Shown here piece after piece: positions 13,304-27,679 of a stretch of 64,000 bases of DNA. Source of the stretch: Macropodus opercularis. Lineage: Eukaryota; Chordata; Actinopteri; Anabantiformes; Osphronemidae. The number at the start of each line of letters is the position of its first letter. Position 1 is the stretch's first letter. The notes under the pieces are model-generated. The model did no database searches, had not been told where the DNA came from, and saw only the letters and a list, made by a program, of their open reading frames with translations. The DNA is taken from contig CM061090.1 in the NCBI GenBank assembly GCA_030770545.1, positions 18,200,501-18,264,500 of the forward strand, given 5' to 3'. A program made the translations under genes and the position numbers.

Positions 13304-14732
13304 CTACACAGTAGTTTCATGTTTCCACAAACCAGTCTTTACACTTCCTGCACTCTCTGTGGCCATTAAAGGCCCGGCTTGCCCGTTTTCTTTAGGAATG
13401 CCACCATTCTGAGTGATGAGGTTGACCCCATATGACTTGGGCAGGTTTTCTAGCTCTGTGCTGCTGGCCTGCTTCACAGGACATGTGTCTTGACTGGAGC
13501 TGGACGCTGTCACCCGCGCTGTCTCTACAGTCACCAGTGTCCCGTTCCCCAGGGTGCAGCCACCCCCTTTATCAGAGTAACGAGAGCGCCGCGGTAAGCT
13601 GGCGCTGTCGCTGCTGTCGTGCTGCATCTGGCTCTGGTGCCTCTCCCTGTACGCCATGTACGCCGCCCTTCGGCTGCTGCGCGCCGCCACGTCGTAATGG
13701 TGGTGCCTCCTGCTGTGGGGGGCGCTCTGCACGCTGCCGTCCACGCTGGTGGGAACGTCGTAGGCGTACTCCCGCAGCACGGTGAGGCGGCTCGCTCTGT
13801 GCGCCCGCGCTCTGTTTTTGTGATGCCTGCCTGCGTGTCCGTTGGTGGCGGCTGTTAGATTGCTGATGTTGTTCATCGGCCGGAACTGGACCTCCACTGG
13901 CGCGACGTGCATTTTGCTGTCATTGTCTAGCGAATGCTCCGTCAGGCTGTTGTCCAGAAGAGCCGTGCCGTTGGCTGTCACTGGTGCGGAGGCCGGCTTA
14001 CACTGAGCTGCCTCTGCGTGCAGATTGGTCAGCTTACTGCCATGGGTGGAGTGGCGCATGCTTGGGGCGCTCTTATTTGTGTACGAAGAGTCTGCACTGC
14101 TGTGGCCACACTTGGCTGACTCCCCTTCCACCTTGCTTGCGAAGCCTCCTGTGGATGTCATTGCCACACCTGGCTGAGGAAGAAGAAGGTCCTCTTGGGC
14201 AGAGTAGGCTCGTCTCCCAGAGCAACAAGCCCGGGACCAATAGCGCCTCATATCCTGCCTGTTGACGCAGTGATGCGCCACCATGAACGCACCGAGTGCT
14301 AGCGCAGCCACGCCAAACAAGCAGGTGAAAGACAAGTCATAAGGGTGGTCCTGTGATACAGCCATGGCCCCGAACACCCAAAGCGCTGCATACAGCCCTA
14401 GCGCCCCTGCTGCGCCCATGAGCTGTGCAGCAAAGGTGTGCTCGTTCTCTAGGGCCGACAGAGGCACGGCGTGAGTCGCAGATGCCATGGAGGACGATGC
14501 CTCGTGCGGCTGCAGCTGTAATGTGAGTGGCTGGCAGTGGCCGCTGGGCGCATCTGGCCCCGTCTCAGCCAGATGCTGCTGCTCTTCTGTCGGCTCCTTG
14601 AGCTCAAAGCGGCGCTCGGGGTGGCGGCGAAGCTGGAGCAGGATGCTGAGGAAGTACATGCAGTCCACAAAGATGATGAATCCTGCAGGGCCGTAAAAAG
14701 CACCGATGCTGGGCTCCCACGCCATCCAGCAA
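13304..14732 (-). CDS. adgra3: adgra3 exon 19: TM5-TM7 and cytoplasmic tail, with stop
   Basis: The acceptor is TTTCCATTTAG at 14,733. The exon begins CWMAWEPSIGAFYGP (extracellular loop 2 into TM5), then LLQLRRHPERRFELKEPTEE (loop 3), TM6 (GLYAALWVFGAMAV), TM7 (LFGVAALALGAFMVAHHCVN) and a tail of about 300 residues. The tail contains KMHVAPVEVQF and LREYAYDVPTSVDGSVQ, segments that also occur in human ADGRA3 as I recall it, plus an Arg/His/Ser-rich stretch. It ends ETTV and a stop at 13,304-13,306. Confidence 0.97.
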
Positions 14733-17700
14733 CTAAATGGAAAGAGAACAACAGACTGGTCAAACATTTCATGTACGCTAAGAAAACGACGGAGACCTTT
14801 AAGGAGTTTTAAAAAGAGTTTTCAAGATCATTACAGATCTTGAAATTATAAACCAAACTAAATGGCTCATTAACACAATACCTCATCTTACTCCTCATCC
14901 ACCATCATTCATCATTCGTTCACCAACTTAAAATGACTCTTCAGCCATTTTTAACAGTAACCGTACCGTTACATCTAACAACCGTCCGGATTCCTCTTGC
15001 TTGTAGGAAATTAATTAAACTCTGAAGACTTCATAAATATATGGGTCCAGATTTCTTAGTCACACAGTCTCAACAGATGCCACAGTACAGACGAGGATTG
15101 GGGGGTGGGGGGGTATCACTGTAAACTGGCAGCAGTTGCTTGTTGCTTGGATGCACATACCATTAATAAGCCTCCATAATCAGAACTTCAGGGAATAAAC
15201 TTTTCCTACCCTCATAAAAATACCCATGATTTACTAAAGCAACAAAGTCTGGCTGGTGGAAAACTAAGCCAGCTCCTCCGGAGGACAGAATAAAAAATGA
15301 TCCTATGGGTCTAATCCCGGTCGTCTTGAGGGGAGTCCTTCATGTGGAGCATGAGCACAAACTGGGGAACAGAGGCCTTCATTAGATTTTGTTCTGCGAC
15401 CACTCACTATGGGGCATTGGTGCGGCTGCCGTAGTTTTTGATGTTAGCTGCAGCAGTGATCCCACAGACGATGATGGGTATCCCTCCGCCGATTAAATAG
15501 AACCTTATGGAGAAAGAAAACTTGATGATGAGAGCGAAGTGGACGCAGCAGTTCAAACTCTGCTGATGGGTTTGTACATGTAAAAGAAGACATTTTATTT
15601 AATGTGTCAAAAACTAAAGCAGACTGAGCTAAAGTTATTACTATATTCACTCCTGCAGAATTGAGGCAGTCAGTTACTTGGTTATATTACAATCATGACC
15701 TTGCGGAATCAAAACTAAGGAACGATCACCTTGTAAAAGCGTGTTTCATGGCAGAGCTGCTGTTTTGGATTACATTTAACTATACACATCCAACTAATAA
15801 AGCAGCCGGTGAGTGTTAACGGGATTAGCTCACAAGAAAGACTCTCCCTCTGAAGTAAGAGCAGCGCTGTCGTACCTCAGCATAGGCCGTGGTGGCGGCG
15901 GAGGCTCGTCCAGCTCTTCGTAGCGCTTGGCCTTGCGTGTGACCTGTTTGTAAATGTTGCGTGCAGTCACGCCCACCCACAGCGCTGTAGCTAGAGTGGA
16001 ATAGTGCAGCAAGATGCCCACCTACAACAGAGAGATGACAGAGATGATTTTCCTAGGTTCCCATCATCTGCCTGAATTGAAAAAAACATCTTTGTGAGCC
16101 ATGGCTTCATATTACGGGGAGGTATAATAAATAAACAAGATGTTCTTTCTTTTTCTTGAGAAATGAATAAATAATGTCTACATGCAACTTCTACTGCATC
16201 TTTCTTTATGTGTTTATTTGACTTTTATGGGCCGATTGAACTTTGCCACGGGCAGGTTTCTTCAGTGTTTTCCCCTTGTAAACATTCAAAGAGCTTCTTC
16301 GCAGCAGGAGCATCGGAGGTGTGCGAGTTTACTCACTGCTTGGCAGACGCTTGCGTAGCGAGTCTGATTGATGCCGCCTACAAAGACCCCACAGGTGAGG
16401 GAGATGTGGAAGCAGAGGTTGACCAGCATGTGCCAGAACTTGCAGCTCACGCGAACAGACCTGGGGGGGGGGTAACGGACACAACGCGTCACAGTGAATA
16501 CATCGTTCCCTGCACATCGTGAAGCCATTATACATTTTTATTCTATATAGAATTCCTACTTATGATGGTAGATGTAGCTGATGATAATGGTGAGCAGACA
16601 GAGGAGGAGTATGATGCTGGTTGCGTAGATGACAGGATGCAGAGGCTGGATGCTTGGAGAAAAATACTCCACATTGCTGAGGTCCTGAGAAACGGAGGAA
16701 GTTTGAACACAGGTCAAGTAACTGTAACTTTTAATGTTGTTAAGCAATTGCAAAGCTCCAAAAATAAGGCCCAACAACTGAAGACATAGCTTTCATTTTC
16801 AATGACCACTAGGGGGCACTAGAAACTGAAAGCGTCTACCCTTATAAATCCCACAATTGGGAAATGTGTGCTTTGCATTTAACCCATCCTTAAGTGAATA
16901 CACAGCAGTGAAACACAAACACACACACCATGAACAAACACCTGGAGCAGTGGGCAGCCACGCTGTGGCGCCCAGGGAGCAGTTGGGGGTTTGGTGCCGT
17001 GCTCAAGGGTCACCTCAGTTGGACCTGCCGAACCTCAGCTTTCATTTTAAAATCGCCCCAATTAACACATTACGAGACCAACCCACTCTAATGTCCTACC
17101 ATGAGGAGGCCATAGTTGCCAAGAGAGTTGCAGGATATGGTTGTGAAGTTGTCGTGATGGCCGAGAATGCGGCAGCCGTCACTCTGCCATCCCCCGTGCC
17201 CGCCCACTAGGCTCCGGTTCCAGCGGGCGGACACGGCGTCCGAGCCGCGGGCAAAGCGCCGCAGCGTGATGTTGACAGGGCTCCGCAGCACGTGCAGCGC
17301 AAAGCCATCTGATGGAGAAACCAGAGGATAGATGGGTGTGAGCAGAGTGGGCCAATTAGTTTGCAGTCGTGCCGTTTGGTTTTAGCACTCACCTATCTTG
17401 GCCATGATGACGGGGGTAGCCACGCTCCTCCTTTTCCCTCCATCAGCCAAGTGGGAGGAATTACTAGTAGAGGGGAAAAACTTGCCATTGCGGAAACCCA
17501 GTAGTTGAAGCTTGTAGACAGCGTCCTCCGTCTGCCCAGGGGGAGCAGCCTGTGTGAAGAGAGACTGGGGAAGCTGCAAGGAAGCCTCCGCAAAAGTGCT
17601 CTATGTGGAGAAAAAGCTTTCTTACTTTTACAATATGCCATTTTGGTTTTGTCACGTTAAGATCCCAATCTCTGTGAGGAGCTGACCTTGTGAAAGATGT

Positions 17701-20700
17701 TGGAGAAGGAGCTTGTGGTGTTGCTGCACTTGAAAGTGAGCTGGCGGTCTTGGCCAGGTGTGCGCTCAGGGCTGGGCCTCTGGAACAACATGCAGGACGT
17801 GCCGTTCCAGTCACTGGCCTTCACAGCGTGGGCCTCCACTGCTATGTTGGGGGAGGTCTGGAAGGACAATGCGAACAGTGAACTTTAAAGCCTTGGTACA
17901 ACCTGGTGCAATGCGACACCATGTTCTTGATGGGACTGACCAGAGAAAAAGCCTGCGCTGTTGCCAGGCGGTACACTGCAATCTTCTGGAGGCAGTCGAT
18001 GATGCGGGAACACGCCATGGCTTCGCGCTGGGCCATCCACAGCACCCTCTCGTCAGCCAGCATCAGGTTACTGGCCATGCTTACCATCACCTCACCCAGC
18101 TAGGAGACAAAGGCGGTTGGACACGAGTGAATACAAAAAGATATCATTGGCCTTTATATTAAAATCTACTTTCATTTAAGATTTCTGTGGAGTTTGCAGA
18201 TCTACACTACTTACGTCTTTAAACCTCTCAACAAACTTGCTGAATTTCTCAATCATCTCAGCCACAAAGATAATGTCCATCTTGTCTGAGAAGTTGGCAG
18301 CATCGATTGTGTAAACCAACAGCTGCCGAGCCCTGGGCACCACGTTGCTTTCATTCAAAGGCATCTAGCAGAAAATAGACAGAGTATGTTAGACGTCAAT
18401 GTTCTCATTTACACCCAAGGAGTTTCTCCCTTTCTCATCCCAAACAGATACGAACCTGGTTAATAACGTAGAGAAATCTGGTGACGTCTTTCTGAAACTG
18501 GCAGCGGAAGTAGTCCTCTTCTGTCCACAGACCCTCACGACTGCAGAAGCGCCAGGCCCGCTGCTCTTCCCCCGAGCTGCCCGAGTAGGTGCCAGCGCTG
18601 GACGGCAGTCTGTTGCAGGGGAGGTAGGCTCTGATCCCTGCCAGGGTGCGTGGCCACCTGGAGAAAACCAAATCAATTCATCCACGTACGTGCGAGTCAC
18701 ACCGTCTAAAGTGCGAATCAGTCATTATGGTCTGAACGGTGACAATCTCAGGCAAGTCTCACATTAAACCACCAGGAGGTGCTATGTGCACAACAACACA
18801 ACTTTACTAGCCCCGTCTAAACACATTTTTTCACACGCACACTGATTTGTGAGCACCCCTGTGTCTGTTGCTGTGTTTAGACCAACCTGAACTCCCCCTT
18901 GTTGTTGGAGACGCGTTCAGGTGCGCAGTACTTGGCAGAACTCTCCAACACCACAATGTGGACAGTCCTGGTGGTGTTGCCCCTGCTCGTCCGGACACGG
19001 CACTCCCAGTTTCCAGTGAAACCAGGCTGTATGTTTGAGATGGTCAACGCACTAACAGACCACACAAGGAAAAGAAAATAAATATATGATATATTACATA
19101 AACATATTAATTGCATCTGCTAACTGAGATTAGATCTGCAAAGACTCTGGGGTCATTGGGCAACAAACCTGGCAATAAGGGAGCAATTCTGCACCATGCG
19201 CTTCTCAATGAAGATGCCCTGGGCAGCGTCCGGTTTGACCATGCGGCCGTTCTGATACCACAGCACCTGCATGTCTTCGGCCACGAACGAGGCCTGACAT
19301 TGGAACGGGAGGCTGTCCCCCTGGAAGACGACCTGCCGCTGAGACGGAGTGAGCTGGAATGACGGCAGCTCTAGTGGAGCATCTGGAGTAAGTTAAGAAG
19401 AGAGGCGGCCACTCATTGGACATATCCACTCATTCTGCATTCAGTATCATTTTATTTCACACTCTGCACTTTTTGGACACACAAGGGCGCCGAGTAGTAA
19501 GGTGTTCACGTCAGGTTGCTGGCTCCTGTTAGATCTATGCAGTGTATTTCATAATCCCTATCTGTGTCAGAGTGCCAAGCCGATAAGACGCGAGCAAGTA
19601 CAAACATGGGCCTGCGAGCCACCGCTCTCCTAACTACAACCTCACTGAGAGGAAAAGAAAAAGGGGCCAGGGTGAAACCAACTCAGCGCGACTCGACCTT
19701 TCAAAACACAGACGTGTGTGATTACCACAGGTGAGGTGCTCCAGGTGGATGGAGGTAACGGGCTGACCCTGGAGAGACTGAGGGTAGGAGCATTTTGTGT
19801 TCTTCACCACAATGCTCTTGTCTTTGATCCAGCGTAGCAGCCACACAAGGTTGCAGTCACACAGCAGGTACGGCGTCTGAAACTCCCTGCGGATGTGCAG
19901 ACACACATGAAGGCAGGGTGGAAAAAAAAAAGTCCCTTTTGTCACATTTGGGACAGTTTTCATGGTGTTTGTGTTAAGTGTTAACTTCAGTGCAGGAAAG
20001 CAGGGAAGCACACTGGCTCCTCATCATACTCACAGTGCCTTCAGAGACACCAAGCTGTCAAAGGTCCCCTGAGACAACGAAGAAAACTTGTTTCCTGAAA
20101 GGTTGCTGGGGCAAAAGAGAAACACGGGAATAAACAAGAAGCAAACTTATGCGTTTGTTGCAAACAACATTTCGTAGCATACTTACAGTCTGGTCAGGCT
20201 GGTGAGACCCTTAAAGATGTCTTCATTCAGACAGCCGATGCTGTTGTTGGACAAGTCTCTGAAAGATACAAATGCACATTACTGGATTATTTCTTTAACG
20301 TTTTGACACAAAAAAATTCACACATTTACACCTTTCAACGCCTTTGAGATGAAGTCTTTGCAGGCCTCCGGGGGTTAACATCAAAAACAGAGAACTATGA
20401 TTAATGTCAAATGTGTGTTTTTTTCTGTGGATGTGACCTGACACGATGTTGATGGCAAATATCAGATACATGTCTCTGAGACTCCTGACACAGAGGGAAC
20501 TGTATAAAGAAAAAACTACTGGAACTTCTATGTCAACCTTGGCAGAGAGGTTTGATGTCCTGTGTTAAGGAACCAGTTCATAAATCCCACCACCCTTTGG
20601 TGAAGTGGGTAAAAGGGCACATTGCTCTTTTTTTAGTAGCCACAAAATAAACAAATACAAAACAAATAAATACAGAGCTTGAAGGTTCATCCCAGAAGTC

Positions 20701-23700
20701 AGTGGCTTAAAGTTGCTGAACTCTGAAGCTAAATAGTTTCAGTAAGTCGTCAAAGGATGATTTAAATGCAATGATCTTGATTTACGCTCTCAGATCGAGT
20801 AGGAAGTCCAAGAAAGATGACACCTGGCACACACAATCCAAAGTTCAAAGCCAGAGTAACTGTAATACATACTCTGTGAATGATTCAATCACAGTAAAGT
20901 GCCAAGAAACGAAACAAGAGCCAGGGAGAAATCACAGATCATTACCTCAACCTACCAGCTAAACCTTATCCTGGGGTGCCGGAGGAATCTGATACCGACA
21001 CAAAGTGATACGACTGATCAGGCGTATGCTAACATCCAAGCATTTATGTAATTATTGGTTTTGGTTTCTGATGTAACAGCTGGGGATTTTACCGTGTGAG
21101 GTTATTAGTTCCACTTAAGAGAGAATGTGGAAGGATGGAAGGCGGGGGCTTCCCTAGCTTAAGGCACGCTGCCGTCTGAAATACTAGAGGTGCATTGAGG
21201 AACGTGATGGTGAAGATGTATTGTCACTCACCTGTGTTGGCACATTACACACGGCTCAATGTGTGTGCATGGATATTGACACTCTACAAGTTTTCTCATT
21301 CCCTGAGCTAACAAACTTAAGGTTGCCCCTAAATGGTCATCTACTTCTAAAATTACAATATCTTAAAACACGAAGGAGGTAGAAGAAGATCAGATTACTC
21401 GTGGTTCAATCTTCCACTCAGTCAGTCGATGATGTCAGCAGATTTGTTAGGGCTAGTAAAATGTAGAAAGCGCCATGACGAGAACATGCTTTATAAACTG
21501 GGAATGATTTTGAAAACTGAGGAACTTGGAGGAAGGGATCAGGTGGATGATCTTGACGCACCAAGGAAACCATAAAGGGCTGGAGGTGACGTATCGCGCT
21601 TGTGTTGTCTCATGTCACCTTCGTGGCACTAGGAAATAATGGCACAAGCTGAGAAAGAAAAAAAAAAGCCGCCAGACATGCCCCGAAAGGTCACAGCTCA
21701 AATGAGTCATACACAGATAGATGTCCTCAAAGGAGAAGAAATGTAAATAAGCAACGCTGAGGAGAGAGGCAGACAAAAGGCAGCAGTAAATTAAACACTG
21801 GATAAAGCCAAGTCAAAGATATGGTCACTTAAAAACCAAGAAAAACTTTTCCTTGCAGCCAAGTTATCTCCACTTCTACAGATCTTGGTAGATGTGCGGC
21901 TGACGCAGAGCTTCTGTGTTTACATTCCCAGGGTCCAGCACTGCCTCATGGTCTCCCTTCCTCCCAGTCTCCATTCCGCGCTCCTTCCCTCTCACAGCCC
22001 AGTGATGGAACAACTACAACTAACCTTGGGAATAAACCGAGGCGGGGGCCAATTACAGCACCAAACTTTGTTGGGGGGGGGGGGTTGAAGCAGACGTAGG
22101 TCCATTTCAGTGTTGCATGAATATGCATTGAGTAGCAGTGGGGAAGTGAGGCCAGGTCTGAGCCAGAGAGCTGACAGCCTTCCCGGCTCTTACGGCTCCC
22201 CGCCAGCAGCCAGGCTTCCAGTTTGTGTTGGCAGTGACTTGGTACTGTCGGATGACTCCAATTCATGCTGTGTTCATGCACACAAACACACAACTGTACT
22301 CTAGCGCAGACGCAGTCTCTGACCTCATGCACTCCTCTATTCCAGATAACTTACTAACAAACTTTATGTATGCTACACACATTTATAGACGCCACACACA
22401 TTTATGCAACACCCTCCTTTTTTTTTCTCCTCAAAGTGTGTGAACGTGCCGGCTGGTCTCTGGCAGAGAGCCAGACTAAACGAGGCAACAGAAATAGACC
22501 ACGTTCCCTTATGGACTCTGGGTACACTCCAAACGCGCTAGAACACACACATCACATCTCTTAGATAGACACCAAACAAAAGCTGCTTTGAACACAACGA
22601 AGGCAATTAGGGAAGCCTACGCTGAACGCAGACAAGTTGAACACATTTACACATGCTGCAAACTGTGGATTTGTAAAAACTGTCACACGTTCAGAAAAAC
22701 GCAAAGCAGCTTTTACCAATTTTCAGAAGGAAAGCTAATCAAGTTTAACAAGAGACTCGCTGAAAAGCGCCTGGTCGCGGCAGAGACAGAATATTTCACT
22801 CAAGTCCCAGAGCAGCTTGACGGGTGAACGTGTGAGTATACACCCGCACGTGCGGAAATCACATTAAAGAGAAGCTCCACCACTACTCACAGCTTTTTGA
22901 GCGCCGCCAGTCCGAGGAAAGCACCCGGTTCGATGCGACTGATCGCGTTACTCCGCAGGTCCCTGGTGGAAAGAAAAACAAAACAAAAAAACGAAGAAGT
23001 TTAGCTCACAACCAAATCAAACACCCACAAACGTGGCAGAGCTGCAACAACTTGGACAATCAATCAGCCAAACTGTCCAAAATGCAGAAACTACATCGCG
23101 CCCGCATCAACAACCACCCATCAGTGTGATGAAGGACTTGAATTACCCTCTGTAACGTAGATGTGTATAATATGATGAGTCTATCTTTCACAGGCAGTGC
23201 AAACAGGCAGACCTAACATTACCTATCATTAGTACACAGCTGCTCTCACTGTCAACCTGACCCTCAAAAGCAGCTCTGTATCTCCCAGACCTCTGCACGC
23301 ACGCAGAGATTTTCAAAAGGCTTGCGGTCGCAGAGTGCCTGCAGTGCTCACCTGCGCTGGCACAGTCACTCATTAGCGCAGTCTACACAAAGGGCCTCTG
23401 GGTAACTCTGCCTGCTTGATGTCGAGGAGCTGTCATCCAAGGGTGGGTCGGTGGCCACAGACAAGTCAGACAAAAAAAAATATATATATGCGAGATAGCT
23501 GAGCTGAAGTGTTGAGAGAGAAATGAGAAAGCGTGAGGTCTCCTGACAAGGCCCACAGAGCCAGTGAGAGCCAGTTTTAGAGAGGGCTTTGCCTCAGCAT
23601 GCCTGATAAGCCTTTTGTTCACTGGTCAGTTACACAGGCCACCTACTAACACGTCTGATGAAGAACAATGTCCCCCTGAATGCCAGTATTCATAAACATT

Positions 23701-26700
23701 ACAATTAACTTGGAAATCGCATATGTAGCGGCTCTAACGCAACACACTATGCACCAATAAAAAGAAAGGAGGAAAGGAAACTGGTGTGTGCAAATATTAA
23801 ACTAAAACCGGTACAGACGCCAAAAGCCCGCTAACCACGCGACATGACACCTTTTAGACAGATTTGTAGTTTAAAAGTTTTTTCTAAACATTCTCATATT
23901 GAAATGGTTGGCTGAATACTCCTAAGTGTGGTTCAGAGCTGTTGAGCTTCTTCCAAAAGGTGTTATTCCGATTTAAAAAAAAAAACGAAACACATGTGAC
24001 GCACATGTAAGAACTAAGCGAACTCCTGTTCCAAGCTCTGATGGAGGGTTGAATATAAAGAGGGTTCCTGGCATGAAAGTGACGAACTAAACAGCAGCCA
24101 CTTTGGCTACAGGACGCAATTACAGAACAGAGCACTTCCCCCTAATTCACCACAAGCATAAAGCTTTAACTTCAGCCTGTAGGGCGTTGTAATGTGTCGG
24201 CAAGAACGGGGGACGGGCCCGGAAGCTATGTTTATATAAGATGATATCAAATGTTTCTCTTCCTTCCCTTTATTAAAATATCAGCTTCACCTGTCCCTTT
24301 GCAGCTTCTCTGCTTCTAGTTCAGAAGCTTCAGCTAGATGGAAACCTTCTGGCAGGATTCTAGTGTAATGTTTGACCTCTTCTTGGCCCAACTGGCTGGA
24401 TTAAAGTTGTTGGTGTTCTGTCACAGACCTCGCCTTTATTACGGTTCCCCACATTTTCAATAGGTTTCAAGTCAGGGCTTTGGCGAGGCTTGCTTGCGTT
24501 TGTGTGTTGGACACCAGCCGCTCATTCCCTGGAAAATTAAAAGGTGCCTGCCTGAAGTATGTTTTATTTTAAACCTGCGTTGATGTGTAGAAATTAAATT
24601 GTCCATTTCAATTTCACTTTATTTTTAAATTTTGTGTAACTTCTTCCATTTTTTCCCCTACTTTCTTCCAAAACTATCGCACTGTTCATGAATAGACAAT
24701 TCCTCAGGAAACGCTACACACTACAGCTGTTATGCTTGCTCAGTAGTTCACAATAAACATTCCACCACAGCAGCGGATTTAGGAAAGAATTAGCATGTGA
24801 CGGCTGCTTAAACTTGGCTTCTATTTCTATGAGGACAGTGATAATAGGGATTCTGTGTGGCTTATTTCCAAGCAGGGACACCTTTGGCCCCTACATAACA
24901 CAGCGGTCTCCACAGTTACTTTGCAATTTCATGCCGAGTGCCAGATCGGCGTAAGTGATTCTCTACCCCTCTGCGGCGCTCATAGCCAGCTGCCGTCTCG
25001 GGCTTCGCGGCTGCACACAGGCAATCCAAATGAGGGGGCGAGTTTCTTTGTGGACTAAAAATAAAAGCTGTAGAGGTGGGAAGAAGGTGGGGGTTGAAGA
25101 CGGACAACCTCAGTGCATTCAAATGGGCTCACACAGGATGTTTTTTTTTACCTCTTTGAGAATTTCAGGAGGGAAAAAAAGGGGTGTGTGTGTGATTGAA
25201 GATCGGAGGGAGACGATTCACAATGCAGAAAAGTGAGGGGGGGGTAGTGCTCCTGGCACCTCTGGCCTTGGCTTAGCCTCATTACAATGACAAAAGCAAG
25301 CAAGACATCCAGCAAACTTGCTTCACAAGTTGAGGGTGGAGTCTGAAAGAAGCTGCTTTTGGAGTAAAACTAAAAAGGGGATAGAAGTAGACTGTAAAAA
25401 AAAAAAAGCCCAGCTATAATTAGGTGTGCAAATTCAGATTCGTCTTGCAGAACTTGTACCGTGACAGTTAATGCGGATTCACACTACAAGGCTAAATGGG
25501 GCCAGTACAGCCTAAAGAAATCCTTCCAGATTCCCGGTCTTTTTAACCAGACCGGAAAGAACGACAGGGGAAACATGCCCTTAGAATTCCATATCAGTAC
25601 AGTCATGTGTTATTGTAGCCTTGGGTAAGAGCACGGTCATTAACGGTCTGGTTACTTTATCTGCACGAAGCCATTCCAGAGTGATAAATCACCCACGGCC
25701 CATATGTGTGGGCCCACAGCCGTTTTCTCAAATTCACTGTGGGAAAGACGTATGGGCGATAACATTTCAATCTCCAGAGATGGAGAAACGAATCACAAAC
25801 GGCATCTCTTCGTTGCTCAAGGAATCCCACAGAACATAAAGAGACCTGATTAGTAATCTAAAGGCCCTGCAAAATACAACATGGAGAGTTCAGACACTTT
25901 ATGTTGAGAGTATGTCACCAGGCAGACAACCACAGGCCCTGGAGGCTCTACCTATAATTAGCCTTTTCTAGCACCATGTCCTGTCTTTCACCAGAGACGG
26001 ATAGACTCAAACGACTCAGGGTAAGTGCTGTACTCAACTTCTCTGGTCTGGATGTTGGCATGAGGCCGGTGAATGTTTTGCAAACTTCCTGCACTACAAG
26101 TCACAGCGTCACCTACAGGGTGATGGATGCCTCCTGCTAATGCACTGGTAGATGGGAGTGTGAAATGGAGGAGTCAACAACATCAGTGGTCACTTTCAGC
26201 TGCACACAGTCTAAATATCTTCTGCTAATATGCAAAGATAAATTGCTTTTAAATAACGCAAGAACTTCAAGCAGCAACAGCAGTTTTACTTTCAAATGTG
26301 TGGAAAGCATTGGCAAAGGGACAGTTTTGGCATAACCTAAAACATTTTTACACGAATGCTTGAAAATAAACAAATGTCAATAATTACAGAGTACTTACAA
26401 TTTTTCCAGAGCAGCCAAACCGACAAAAGATCCATTTCTGAGTTCTTGAATCTTATTGTTGTTGAGTATTCTGTGAAAAAAAGAAAAATGTATAAATGCA
26501 AAGCAACAACCCCAAAATGCATTCCAAAACATCTGGTGACTTTGTTAAGCCCAACTGGAACGGATTTGGTCGCTACTATTAAAACGGCGATTTTGAGTGT
26601 CACTCTTAGGTTTCAGTCGCAGAATGTTCCACGGCTGCTGCCTGGGAGTGATCCGAAGTGAAAAAAAAAACACAAAGCAACTTTACAACTTTAGGTGAGG

Positions 26701-27644
26701 TATTTCTTTCATCTGAACACCGTTGGTCCAGGAAATACAGAAAAGACAGTATCTTTCTATAAAGCAACTTTTATCTATCAACGCATTATAATCTGCTCTG
26801 TCAGTAAGGCAAGTGGCGATACATTCGGATGTTGTCTGGTTACCACACTGCACCCTGCATTACTATTTTTAGTATATTGGGTCTGTGATATTCATATGTA
26901 AATAATCCTTTTATCGCCAGTTTAATTTAAGCTGAATCGTCTGGCTCACAGTGACACCATAGACCCGGATCCAGGATCTATTATGCACATGAAGACAACG
27001 ATTGTCAGGCAATGCATTTGGTATTTTTGGTAGTAATTTAGGAACAAAATAGCAATAGTGATTGATTTTAGCAGATTGTATATCAAATACACACAAAAGC
27101 AGCTTTCTATCAATGATTTAAGAAACAAAACCAAGCAAACTTTACTGAGGCTTCCTTTCTCCAAACAGCTGTCACTGAGGAAGAGCCACAATCAACACAC
27201 TAGGACAGCGTAATTATCAGTGAGAATATGTATGAATATTGATGCAGCATGAGGCGCTGACATGTTTCTCAATAAGAGTATGATTGCTTCATTGCTTCCT
27301 CCCTGGATAGTAAATCCAGTTTTATTATCCAAACAGTATCTGGTGTATTTTCTCTGCATTGCACAACTTGAATCAAGACCAGGTAAAGCTCAACTACCAG
27401 TGTCAATGTCCCTGAAAGACTACTCCCAAAGGGTCTGAGTAATCAATAGCAGCAAACACAAGCACGGACTTGTGGTTAGAGTACGTTTGTGGCCAGAAGG
27501 GAGGGGATGTGGCGGGTGACATACATGCTAGTGGCACCCACAACCCTGGGCCAGATTGGAGTCATTATGGAGTGTTGAGGGCTTGTTTTATTACAGGGTT
27601 GGACAGTGGAGACCCGTTGGAGATTTGCTGCATGGCTTCCTGCC

Positions 27645-27679
<35 letters not shown>

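Noticed and set aside
16857..17210. 117-codon plus-strand open frame antisense to adgra3 exon 14
   Set aside because: Its first part is a SINE-like repeat and its end is the reverse complement of a real exon.
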